This document shows, piece after piece, positions 6,339 to 13,729 of a stretch of 15,972 nt of DNA. The first letter of the stretch is position 1; the number at the start of each line of letters is the position of its first letter. The DNA lies in the NCBI GenBank assembly GCA_049699975.1, contig JBNAWB010000070.1, positions 1-15,972 of the forward strand, written 5' to 3'. The notes under the pieces are model-generated. The model did no database searches. It had not been told where the DNA came from and was given only the letters and a program-made list of their open reading frames with translations. This DNA is from CAZAGD01 sp049699975 (GTDB lineage Bacteria; Desulfobacterota; SM23-61). Both the position numbers and the translations under genes were made by a program.

Positions 6339-8258
6339 TTAAAAATAAAAGTTAACGCCGCCCATGATTGTAATTCCTGGAGCTGGATAACCCTTGAGAT
6401 ACTCGTAGGAGACATTAGTCAGGTTTTCCCCAGCGAGGTAAAGATCGGTTTGGATGGGATACTGCTTCCATTTTAACCGATAAGTGAGTTTGGCATTGAG
6501 CAAATAATAATCACCCACCTTATCCGGAGTTGCTGTCGGATACCGGGGATTAGAAACATAGCGCTCGGCCACATATTGGCTATCCACATTAAGGAGAAAA
6601 CGCTTCAGGAAACGGTAAGCTAATCCACCGGTAAAAGTCCATTGGGGAGCATAAGGCAGGTCATCCGGAGATTTTTCGAGATAAGTTCCGCCCACAAAAA
6701 TTTCCAGGTCGGGGAAAGGAGTTAAAGTTATGGTCATTTCTACTCCTTGCGTGTGGTATTCCACCAAGTTTTCAAAACGCGGTGGCGGAGATTTAAAGAT
6801 TAATCTATCTTTTCCATAATCCCAGAAAACAGTTAAATCACCTTTCAGCCAAGAAGTGAATTTTTGCGCCACCCCTACTTCGTAATGATCAATCTTTTCG
6901 GCTTTTAAATTTTTCCAGGAGTCACCTAAATTCCAAACTTGATATTGGTAAACCACATATACTCCCGGAAGATTAAAACCGCGGGCATATTGGGCATGGA
7001 ATTCTGTATCTTTATAGCGCAAAACTGCCCCCGCTTGCCAACCGACTTCGTCGCCAAAATAACGGCTCATATTATAGCGGATGCCAGCCGAAGGAATGAA
7101 CTGAATTTTTTCTCCAAAGACCTGGCTTATAGCTAAATAAGGGGCCGAATTATAAAAGAAAGTATCTTCCAATCTTCTGGTCTGAGCCGGGCGAACTTCT
7201 TCAAATTTTCCGCCGTAATAAAGATAGTCGTAACCTAAGACGATTTCATTTCCGGGCCAAAAGTGTAATTTTTCTTCAATTTTCAATCCCTGATTATCCC
7301 AATCAGTATTACTATCATACTGCTCTCGCCGGGTCGCATCATATTGCCGCCAGCGCACTACCCCATCGTCATAGAAAAGTTTAAGCAGCCCTTTTCCCCA
7401 TGAATGAGAGTGAGATATGGTGAAGTCATAAACTGCATCGCGCGTGGTAAAACGGGGAGTCGCCGGAGGCTTTGCTGCTCCATCAACCCCTGGATCCTGG
7501 GCCCAGTTGGCGGTGTACCCGGTTGTAAAAGAAATGCGCCATTCCTTGGTCAAGTCATAACCTAAACGGCCAAAATAATTTTGCAACTCTCCGTCGGCAT
7601 TCTCGCGGTGCCCGGAGGATGTCTTGTAACTTCCGATCAAGTAATAATCGAATTCTTTAATTTTACCGCCATGGGCTATACCAGTGTTCCAAGTAGAGTA
7701 AGAACCATAACCCGTTCCAATTTTAGTCTCCATGCCCGGGGTAGTCTTCTGCTTGGTGATCAAGTTTATAGCTCCGTGAGACATATTGCCCAAAAATACT
7801 GGTTGCGCCCCTTTATAGATTTCTATCCGCTCCACATTATCCACGCTTAAAAGATCCATGAGGGGATGGGTAAAAACTCCTTGGAAAATAGGTTTCCCGT
7901 CTATAAGCGTTTGCACTTCGGCGCCCGGCCGCTCGGCTCCCATTCCGCGAATATAAATCGCTCCCCCTTGAGCCCCTCCATAGCTACCCACCAGGTTATA
8001 TCTGGAGATATTAACTCCTGGCGCTCTTCTCACCGCTGAAGGGAGGTCCAGGGCATTCAAAGAATTTATCTGTTTTTCGGTAACGGTAGTGATTTGATTA
8101 CCATATTCAGTCACTTGATTGCCTTCAATGACTGGTGAAGCGACAACTTCTACAGGCTCCAGGCGATAAGTTTGGCCATCGCTTTCCCCTGGCGAAAGAA
8201 TGGGGATCAAGCCCAAAATAAAGAGGATTAATAAAGTTGCCTTCCTGCTCTTTATCAT
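6339..8258 (-). CDS. TonB-dependent outer-membrane receptor
   Basis: 639 aa from the ATG at 8256-8258. A signal peptide follows: basic MIKSRK, then a hydrophobic stretch to about residue 22, with processing near SDGQ. Next come a TonB-box-like segment (EPVEVVAS), a plug domain (PSAVRRAPGVNISR, IYIRGMG, VERIEIYKGAQPVFLG) and a 22-strand-type beta barrel ending in aromatic FYF, as expected for BAM recognition. A second in-frame start at 8300 has the same ribosome-binding sequence and would add 14 residues (see findings). The ligand cannot be read from sequence; BtuB/CirA-type uptake of corrinoids or metal chelates is the usual range. No TonB, ExbB/D or ABC importer lies in the window. A sigma70 promoter with an operator-like repeat precedes it. 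Confidence 0.93.
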   Translation of the reverse strand: MIKSRKATLLILFILGLIPILSPGESDGQTYRLEPVEVVASPVIEGNQVTEYGNQITTVTEKQINSLNALDLPSAVRRAPGVNISRYNLVGSYGGAQGGAIYIRGMGAERPGAEVQTLIDGKPIFQGVFTHPLMDLLSVDNVERIEIYKGAQPVFLGNMSHGAINLITKQKTTPGMETKIGTGYGSYSTWNTGIAHGGKIKEFDYYLIGSYKTSSGHRENADGELQNYFGRLGYDLTKEWRISFTTGYTANWAQDPGVDGAAKPPATPRFTTRDAVYDFTISHSHSWGKGLLKLFYDDGVVRWRQYDATRREQYDSNTDWDNQGLKIEEKLHFWPGNEIVLGYDYLYYGGKFEEVRPAQTRRLEDTFFYNSAPYLAISQVFGEKIQFIPSAGIRYNMSRYFGDEVGWQAGAVLRYKDTEFHAQYARGFNLPGVYVVYQYQVWNLGDSWKNLKAEKIDHYEVGVAQKFTSWLKGDLTVFWDYGKDRLIFKSPPPRFENLVEYHTQGVEMTITLTPFPDLEIFVGGTYLEKSPDDLPYAPQWTFTGGLAYRFLKRFLLNVDSQYVAERYVSNPRYPTATPDKVGDYYLLNAKLTYRLKWKQYPIQTDLYLAGENLTNVSYEYLKGYPAPGITIMGGVNFYF

Positions 8259-8311
8259 TTTCCTGCTCCTTTCTTTATGCTTAGTATTGGCCAGAGCCAT
8301 TTTCCTGCTCC
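8256..8311 (-). repeat. Duplicated ribosome-binding site plus start codon of the receptor gene
   Basis: On the minus strand GGAGCAGGAAAATG occurs twice, at 8298-8311 and 8256-8269, 42 bp apart and in frame, so both ATGs have an equally good Shine-Dalgarno. The upstream start gives an N-terminal extension of 14 mostly charged residues ahead of the signal peptide. Just upstream a hairpin (CCTGAG at 8313-8318 with CTCAGG at 8326-8331) could mask the first site. Confidence 0.6.
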
Positions 8312-8377
8312 CCCTGAGGGAGGGGCTCAGGATAATGGGTCCAAAGGTTGTTCAACAGTATTATTTATATTTAATTC

Positions 8378-8395
8378 GTGCCAATTTAATGGCAC
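8378..8395. promoter_or_regulatory. Operator-like inverted repeat at the receptor promoter
   Basis: GTGCCAATTTAATGGCAC has perfect 6-bp arms around a 6-bp AT centre. It lies one base downstream of the -10 box and covers the predicted start site, the usual place for a repressor. The arm sequence does not match the Fur, NikR or DtxR consensus sequences I know, so the regulator is unassigned. Confidence 0.55.
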
Positions 8396-8396
8396 A

Positions 8397-8425
8397 AATA
8401 TATTAAAAGTAGCATTTTATGTCAA
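8397..8425 (-). promoter_or_regulatory. Sigma70 promoter for the receptor-methyltransferase operon
   Basis: The -35 TTGACA (8420-8425) and -10 TATATT (8397-8402) are separated by 17 bp, close to the full consensus. Predicted +1 is near 8390, giving a leader of about 90 to 130 nt depending on the start codon used. The promoter lies between the radical SAM stop and the receptor gene, so the receptor can be expressed independently of the upstream operon. Confidence 0.75.
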
Positions 8426-8451
8426 GTACTTTGTTTAGGTCCGTTAGAAAA

Positions 8452-9552
8452 TTAGACTCCCAGTGATTTATAACAAGTCTGGCAAGCTGGGGGAGGCGGG
8501 GGGAGAGGCGCCAGAGTTTGCTCCCTATATCGGTCTGGGTCAAAGAGCAAAGAAGCTGTACGTGCTGTTAGTTTTTTTCGGGCCAGCCAGCTATTTCTAA
8601 AGTCCCTATAGGGAGGTGCTTCCCAGATTTGGGCGATATTTTCTTGAAAAATGTTGCCAAAATGCACGCGCCCTATTTGAAATTCTTGCCCTTTAAATAT
8701 GCGTTTAAAGGGGGAAGGCAGAGGAGGGTTTAAATAAACACAGGGAGAAACTTCGCCGCTCACCGAAATATAAAGGTTGCGCAAAGGATCTTCAGAACAT
8801 AAGCCCACTTCTTGAAAAGAAAGGCTGGGGCAGTGGATTTTAATTTTCTTCTGGCGCGCCCTTTGCATTGCCTCGGTAAGAGGTTTCTGGTACTCCGGAA
8901 AAACGATGGGCCCGAAGACCTTTTGTTCATCCTGCCAAAAATTAGTTACATGGATTAAATTAATGATAATAATCTCCGAAATTCCTAACTCTTGGCCGAG
9001 AGGTATCAAATCTGGAACTTCGCTAATATTATCTTTTAGGATTAGATAGACAATATGCAATCGCGGATGGAGAACATTCCGGTTTTTTTTTATTTCCTGC
9101 AACAGGCGAATGTTAGCCAACAAATCTTGGAGGGAAGAGTTTTTTCTAATGGCGTTGTGGGTTTGCGGCGTCGTGCCGGCCAAAGAGAATCCCATAAAAT
9201 CTACACCAGCCGCCAGGAGCTCATTAATATACGTCTCATTTAAGCCTTGCCCACTGGTTACAAACCCCACTTGACTGCCCTCCCTTTTGACTAAGCGAAT
9301 GCATTCCGGAAGATTTTTATAAAGAAGTGATTCTCCCCAACCCTCCAAAATAACTGTCTCCACTTCTTTTAAATAAGGTAATATCTTTTTAAAATCTGCG
9401 AAGGCCATGTCTTGCCGGGGATAATCTCGATATTCTTGGCGATTGCACATCCGACATTGCAAGGGGCAACGCGAAGTCAATTCAATCTGCCAGGCTCCAA
9501 ATTTTTTCGGTGGTTTTCTTGACCAAAATCTTTTCCAAAAATATATGCTCAT
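8452..9552 (-). CDS. Radical SAM/SPASM-like enzyme of the four-gene cluster
   Basis: 366 aa from ATG at 9550-9552; a TTG at 9571-9573 with AGAGG upstream would add seven residues and overlap the preceding gene. The [4Fe-4S]-SAM motif is C29-x3-C33-x2-C36 (SRCPLQCRMC), followed by the GWGES segment and a TIM-barrel pattern (FVTSGQGLN, MGFSLAG). The C-terminal third carries five further cysteines, including GEVSPCVY and a final CQTC after a proline run, consistent with a SPASM or twitch auxiliary-cluster domain. Such enzymes modify peptides or mature metalloenzymes. From memory, the middle part (IIIINLIHVTNFWQDE) resembles radical SAM proteins linked to tungsten-cofactor oxidoreductases, but this is weak. 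It is the last gene of the GNAT-TraB-GNAT operon, 5 bp after its predecessor. Confidence 0.9.
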   Translation of the reverse strand: MSIYFWKRFWSRKPPKKFGAWQIELTSRCPLQCRMCNRQEYRDYPRQDMAFADFKKILPYLKEVETVILEGWGESLLYKNLPECIRLVKREGSQVGFVTSGQGLNETYINELLAAGVDFMGFSLAGTTPQTHNAIRKNSSLQDLLANIRLLQEIKKNRNVLHPRLHIVYLILKDNISEVPDLIPLGQELGISEIIIINLIHVTNFWQDEQKVFGPIVFPEYQKPLTEAMQRARQKKIKIHCPSLSFQEVGLCSEDPLRNLYISVSGEVSPCVYLNPPLPSPFKRIFKGQEFQIGRVHFGNIFQENIAQIWEAPPYRDFRNSWLARKKLTARTASLLFDPDRYREQTLAPLPPPPPACQTCYKSLGV

Positions 9553-9557
9553 TTTAA

Positions 9558-10391
9558 TTACATCTTTTGCCAAAGGCCCTCTAAGGATTGGGGATAATCA
9601 GGATGATAAACTGTATACTTATATTGGAGAAAGGGAACACCTCCCCATTTCTTCTTGAAAAAAGTAACTCCGGCATTTATACCTAATCCCAGATTGATGA
9701 AGATTTTTCTGCGCGCTTGAGCTTCTTTAATTAGGAAATAGAGCAGGAGATCAGAAGTACCGGGGACATGATGACGGGCCGACCGAAAATTGAACATGTA
9801 AAAGGCATAGGCCTGGGCTCCAAATTCGGCCACATCAAAGGCGACCAAGTTCCCTTGAGCATTGCGCGCATTAAAAAGACAGGCCGAGGAGGTTGCCGCT
9901 AAGTACTGCGGAATTCTTTGATAAATATACTTGGTGGCTTCGTCAAGGGGATGGGTATGCAAAAATTCGTTGATCAGCTGTTGATGCTCATCTTTAAACT
10001 CTCGGCTCATTTCTACCTGAATTTCTTTTTGGGCCCTTTTTAGCATATTGTTAACTTTACCAGGAATAATCAGCGTGGCTAAATCTAATTTAAAATAAGC
10101 GTCCTCTTGCACGAGATTTACTCGGGGCAGAGGAATCTCGGGGCCTAAAATCGCTACTTGGGCTGGTTGAAAACGTTTAATCACTTTATGTAAAATTTTT
10201 TGAGCCTCTTTTTTGATAAATTTTTTGCTTAAAGGATAAGCCACAAATATAAGGAATCCCTTTCCGGCATAAAAAAGAAAATCGTCTTCAAGCAGAGGCT
10301 CAGTCTGCGAGATTACGGCTCCATATCCGGGCAGATGCTCAGGGATGTAAGCCTGATTTTTAAGATATTCTTCTTCCTTAGGCGTAAGCAT
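9558..10391 (-). CDS. GNAT-like acyltransferase, downstream copy (paralogue of 11242-12093)
   Basis: 277 aa. It shares with the other copy the N-terminal AYIPEH at residues 14-19, the EP..E region near 30-35, the SREF..EH segment mid-protein, and the C-terminal block LGLGIN (234-239) with FKKKWGG (245-251). The last block resembles the acetyl/acyl-CoA or aminoacyl-tRNA transferase end of GNAT and FemAB-type folds, where an F-K-x-x-[FW]-G-G motif is typical. The acyl donor and acceptor are unknown. The start overlaps the stop of the TraB-family gene as TAATG with no clear Shine-Dalgarno, implying translational coupling. No signal peptide or membrane segment is seen, so it is cytosolic. Fold assignment is fairly secure; function is not. 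Confidence 0.78.
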   Translation of the reverse strand: MLTPKEEEYLKNQAYIPEHLPGYGAVISQTEPLLEDDFLFYAGKGFLIFVAYPLSKKFIKKEAQKILHKVIKRFQPAQVAILGPEIPLPRVNLVQEDAYFKLDLATLIIPGKVNNMLKRAQKEIQVEMSREFKDEHQQLINEFLHTHPLDEATKYIYQRIPQYLAATSSACLFNARNAQGNLVAFDVAEFGAQAYAFYMFNFRSARHHVPGTSDLLLYFLIKEAQARRKIFINLGLGINAGVTFFKKKWGGVPFLQYKYTVYHPDYPQSLEGLWQKM

Positions 10392-11245
10392 TAGGTAATG
10401 TTTAAAATCTGCTTTAGCTCGTATTCTTCTTGCTGCAACCTTTTATTTATTCCGGGAAGATGGACTGTCCCTAAAAAGGCCGTCCCTCGTCCTTCCGCAA
10501 AAATGCTGCGCAAGCGACTAAACATGACCGGATCCCTATTTTCCACAATCGATGGACAGCGCGTAGGAAAATCTTTCGTAGCCGCCAACAAAGCCTCTAT
10601 CTCCCCCTCGGCATATAGTTGCGCATAATTTTTAGTTAATTCTTCCCAAAAGTCTATCTTTTTTAGAAAGCTAACGATCCTTTCTAAGGGAATGCCTTCT
10701 AAACCGGCAATTTGCTCGGGAATGGTTTCTAAAAAAATAATTTCTTTGCCCCATTTACGGGCCATTTGCCAGGCTTCCAGATCAAGGGAGTATCGCCAGC
10801 CATGCTTCCTTAGAAAATGCGCCCAAATTTGAAAAAAAGCCAACCAAGGTCGGCGATTTTGGAAAAACTCAGATAAGAATTGGTCCTTGCTTAACGGCCA
10901 GGAGGAGATAAGAGATAAAGCATTTTGAGAAACGAAAAGATCTTCCATGAGATTTCTTAATTTTAAAACAGTGGGTTCATCCAAACCCTTTAAAATATCT
11001 GCCCCATTCTTCTGCATGCCCATAGCCACAATTTGTTTTCTGCTCTCATCATCAAGGGGGCCCTCAAAGACAACTTTGGCTGATATTTCTATATAATGAC
11101 GAAGTGATTTACGATAATGATAAGGAGAAAAATGGGCCGTGCCTATAAGAAAATTAATTCGGTCCTGCTTCTTAACTTCCCAAACCATCTTTAAATTTTT
11201 CTCTCCCCTGCTTACAAAGAGGGAAAAAATTTCTGGCAATTTCAT
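10391..11245 (-). CDS. TraB/GumN-family (TIKI-like) protein
   Basis: 284 aa. The family's spaced motifs are all visible: GTAH at 35-38, an acidic VFEGP with E61, the NRD..M segment near residue 240, and a second GTVH at 259-262. These form the metal-binding and catalytic core of the TraB/PrgY/GumN/TIKI superfamily, whose studied members (TIKI) are metalloproteases; other members have unknown roles. There is no signal peptide or C-terminal membrane segment, in contrast to GumN-like lipoproteins and archaeal TraB proteins, so it probably acts in the cytosol. It is sandwiched between two paralogous GNAT genes: its ATG overlaps the upstream stop (ATGA) and its own stop overlaps the next start (TAATG). 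Cleavage of a peptide or modified substrate within the cluster is an inference. Confidence 0.85.
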   Translation of the reverse strand: MKLPEIFSLFVSRGEKNLKMVWEVKKQDRINFLIGTAHFSPYHYRKSLRHYIEISAKVVFEGPLDDESRKQIVAMGMQKNGADILKGLDEPTVLKLRNLMEDLFVSQNALSLISSWPLSKDQFLSEFFQNRRPWLAFFQIWAHFLRKHGWRYSLDLEAWQMARKWGKEIIFLETIPEQIAGLEGIPLERIVSFLKKIDFWEELTKNYAQLYAEGEIEALLAATKDFPTRCPSIVENRDPVMFSRLRSIFAEGRGTAFLGTVHLPGINKRLQQEEYELKQILNIT

Positions 11246-12093
11246 AACTTATCTTTTAAAGTATTAAATAAAGAAAAATATATTTTGCTTTTACTTAAGA
11301 TGGCTCCAGCTTCATATGGCAGATACGGAATGCCTCCCCATTTTATTTTAAATCTGCGGATTCCCTCATTTACCCCTAAACCCAAATGGATGTACTCTTT
11401 TTGCATTTCTTTGGCCAGTTTATACATCTCGTAAAACAAAAGATCAGAAGCGTGCGAGACATAATTTTCCTTAGAATAGCCTCCCAAGACATAAGTAATA
11501 AATCTTCTGCCCCCCAATTCTAAAACATAATAAGCGCTTAGCTTTCCGCCTTCATCCCAAGCACTCAAAATTAGGGAAGTAGAAGAATATTTAATATACT
11601 CAGGAAGGCGGTTAAAAAGCTCTTTAATTTTTGGGGGTATATGTTCTTGCATCAAGTATTCTTTAGTGAGCAAAATATGTTCGCGCGAAAATTCGCGAGA
11701 CTTGGCTACGGTTAGCTTTTGGGCAGCTTTCTGGGTGGCGCGCAGTAATCTGGAAGAGAAATTTACTGCGGCCAATGGCAATATATAATAAAAATCGCCT
11801 TCTATTTCCTGCACTTTATTTCTCAATGAAGATGGGATTTCTGGGGCAATAAACCATGTGACTTCTGGATGAAATTTCTGCATGCTCCCCTGCAGGAAAG
11901 GTACAAAATCTTCTCGGGAAGAAATTTCAGGCAGGGGATAGCCTATGAAAATAAGCACATCTTTCTTGACAAAAAAAACATAACCATTTTCATAGAACGG
12001 CTCTCCCTGGGAGAGTCCGACCATTAAATTTATTATATGCTCGGGTATATAAGCATGCTGCAGAATAAAATTTTCTTGGTCAGAGGAAAGCAT
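11242..12093 (-). CDS. GNAT-like acyltransferase, upstream copy, first gene of the cluster
   Basis: 283 aa. It is a paralogue of the protein at 9558-10391 along its whole length: AYIPEH at residues 14-19, YVFFVKKDVLIFIGYPLPE, SREFSREH, SASDLLFYEM-type helix, then LGLGVN at 237-242 and FKIKWGG at 248-254. The C-terminal block supports a GNAT/FemAB-type acyltransferase. The two copies have diverged widely, so they probably act on different substrates or form a heteromer (inference). It is preceded by a moderate sigma70-like promoter and overlaps the TraB-family gene by 4 bp. The Shine-Dalgarno is weak. Confidence 0.78.
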   Translation of the reverse strand: MLSSDQENFILQHAYIPEHIINLMVGLSQGEPFYENGYVFFVKKDVLIFIGYPLPEISSREDFVPFLQGSMQKFHPEVTWFIAPEIPSSLRNKVQEIEGDFYYILPLAAVNFSSRLLRATQKAAQKLTVAKSREFSREHILLTKEYLMQEHIPPKIKELFNRLPEYIKYSSTSLILSAWDEGGKLSAYYVLELGGRRFITYVLGGYSKENYVSHASDLLFYEMYKLAKEMQKEYIHLGLGVNEGIRRFKIKWGGIPYLPYEAGAILSKSKIYFSLFNTLKDKL

Positions 12094-12130
12094 AAAGTTA
12101 TGTTCTTTGCCAACTTAAAAAGATGCTCTT

Positions 12131-12159
12131 AATTTAACCTGATCTACTTAAATTTGCAA
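12131..12159 (-). promoter_or_regulatory. Probable sigma70 promoter of the GNAT-TraB-GNAT-radical SAM operon
   Basis: On the minus strand TTGCAA (12154-12159) and TAAATT (12131-12136) are 17 bp apart, each matching four of six consensus bases. Predicted +1 is about 30 nt before the first start codon. The AT-rich setting raises the chance of a false match. Confidence 0.4.
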
Positions 12160-12165
12160 CTTTTT

Positions 12166-12204
12166 CAAAAAATTATCTCTTTTTCCCCTTTAAAAAAGAA
12201 AAAG
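12166..12204 (-). terminator. Weak terminator-like hairpin after the TRAP operon
   Basis: On the minus strand CTTTTTC (12198-12204) can pair with GAAAAAG (12179-12185), followed after a few bases by six T residues ending near 12166. The stem is only 7 bp and AT-rich, so it is weak. Its position between the dctM stop and the next promoter fits a terminator. Confidence 0.3.
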
Positions 12205-12279
12205 GTAAATTGGAATTTATCAAAAATGGAAATGCTCAACAAAGATTTAACTAAGGCAGGACTAATTTATAGTATCTAT

Positions 12280-13635
12280 TCACCGAGTAATCATTTTGTT
12301 TGGCAACCAGAGGGCTAATTGGGGGAAAAAACAGAGCAAAATTATGCCTAATAAAAGAATAACTACAAAGGGAGCAGAACCAATTAGGACTTTAGAAAGG
12401 GGAACGTCAGGAGCGATTCCTTGAACGATATAAAGATTCAATCCCACCGGCGGGGTGATTAGGCCTATTTCCATATTAATCGTCACGATTACTCCAAACC
12501 ATACAGGATCGAAACCGTAATTGATAATTACAGGATGGAGGATGGGATTAATGATTAAGATAATGGCTACCGGCGGTAGAAAGCATCCCAAGATTAAAAG
12601 GAAAATGTTAATAAGCAGCATTAGCCACCATTTAGAATAACCCAAGCTGATAATATACTGAGTTATCGCTTGGGTAATATAAAGTTTAGTAAGCACAGCC
12701 CCGAATAAAAAAGAGACGGCGATGATCAGCATAATCATGGTATTTTCTTTAACCGTCCACCTTAGAATTTTGGCGTAGTCATGCCAAGAGCTCAACCGGT
12801 ATATAATCATCACTAAGATTAGAGTGCTAACAGAACCGACTGCTGCTGCTTCACTTGGCGTGGCCCAACCTCCATAAAGGGTGCCCATGATCAAAAAGAT
12901 AATCATCAAAAAGGGAACCACCCGAAAAATAGAAGAAAACCTTTCGCGCCAGGTATAGGAAACAGGGCTATAAAATTCTAATCCCTCTTTAAGTAAAGGT
13001 CGGGAGGATTTATTGCTGAAAAATCTTCCTCTGGCCCAATAGGCATAAATAATTACCCAAAGACACATGATCATGGTTATTACGATTCCAGGAATAACTC
13101 CCGCGATAAAAAGTTTACCTACCGAAGTTTTCGTAGCAATTCCATAAACGATCATAGTCACGCTGGGAGGAATAAGGATGCCCAAAGTACCGCCAGCAAC
13201 GATGCATCCCGTAGCCAATGTCTCTGGATAACCGCGTTTCCGCATCTCGGGAATGCCCATGGTCCCTATGGCTGCTGCCGTAGCCGGGCTCGAGCCGCAG
13301 AGGGCAGCAAAGATAGCACAAGAAACAAGGTTGCTGATGGCTAACCCTCCGGGTAACCTGTGCAGCCAGCGATGCAGACCTTCATAAAGGTCTGCCCCAG
13401 CCCGCGTGGCCCCAATGATCGTGCCCATGAGGATAAAAAGGGGAATAGCTAAGAGACCAAAATCATTTATGCCATCAAAAACAATATGGGCTATAAGATC
13501 GAATTGATTTTGATCCATGAAGAGTAAGATAAAGCCTAAGGCTGGGACGCCCAAACCAAATGCAATGGGCATACCGCTGAAGAGAAACAATAGCGTAATT
13601 GCGCCAATAATTCCAGCTAACAAAAGAGGGTCCAT
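12280..13635 (-). CDS. dctM: TRAP transporter large permease, DctM family
   Basis: 451 aa, almost entirely hydrophobic with about 12 membrane segments. Typical DctM sequence is present: SGMPIAFGLGVPALGF near the N-terminus, FAALCGSSPATAAAIGTMG near residue 110, GGTLGILIPPS near 150 and ITPPVGLNLY near the end. It is the ion-coupled translocation subunit in the inner membrane and works with the small permease and the periplasmic binding protein encoded just upstream. The start has GGAG directly against the ATG, an unusually short spacing. Length is slightly above the usual 425-430 aa because of the loop after SNKSSRP. The order P-Q-M is normal. Confidence 0.96.
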   Translation of the reverse strand: MDPLLLAGIIGAITLLFLFSGMPIAFGLGVPALGFILLFMDQNQFDLIAHIVFDGINDFGLLAIPLFILMGTIIGATRAGADLYEGLHRWLHRLPGGLAISNLVSCAIFAALCGSSPATAAAIGTMGIPEMRKRGYPETLATGCIVAGGTLGILIPPSVTMIVYGIATKTSVGKLFIAGVIPGIVITMIMCLWVIIYAYWARGRFFSNKSSRPLLKEGLEFYSPVSYTWRERFSSIFRVVPFLMIIFLIMGTLYGGWATPSEAAAVGSVSTLILVMIIYRLSSWHDYAKILRWTVKENTMIMLIIAVSFLFGAVLTKLYITQAITQYIISLGYSKWWLMLLINIFLLILGCFLPPVAIILIINPILHPVIINYGFDPVWFGVIVTINMEIGLITPPVGLNLYIVQGIAPDVPLSKVLIGSAPFVVILLLGIILLCFFPQLALWLPNKMITR

Positions 13636-13680
13636 CTCCGCTTACTTTTAATTTTTATTCAGTTTAGATTTTCAACTACT

Positions 13681-13712
13681 ATTCCCTTTTTTCGCCAAGG
13701 AGGCAAGGGAAT
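13681..13712 (-). other. Intercistronic stem-loop between dctQ and dctM
   Basis: ATTCCCTT (13681-13688) and AAGGGAAT (13705-13712) form a perfect 8-bp stem, with a nested GCC/GGC pairing in the loop. It sits in the 94-bp gap between dctQ and dctM. It may set unequal expression of the two genes or protect the mRNA end; no T-run follows on the minus strand. Confidence 0.5.
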
Positions 13713-13729
13713 GGAATAATATTTTCCAA

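Noticed and set aside
8378..8395. TGGCACG on the minus strand as the -24 half of a second sigma54 promoter.
   Set aside because: No GC doublet lies at the required distance, and a near-consensus sigma70 promoter is immediately adjacent.
8200..8406. A hydrophobic plus-strand open frame of 68 codons that looks like a small membrane protein.
   Set aside because: Its hydrophobic part is the antisense of the receptor's signal-peptide codons, and it has no ribosome-binding site.
8259..8451. A cobalamin or other riboswitch in front of the TonB receptor.
   Set aside because: No B12-box-like sequence or multi-helix core is visible, and the leader is too short for a cobalamin riboswitch.
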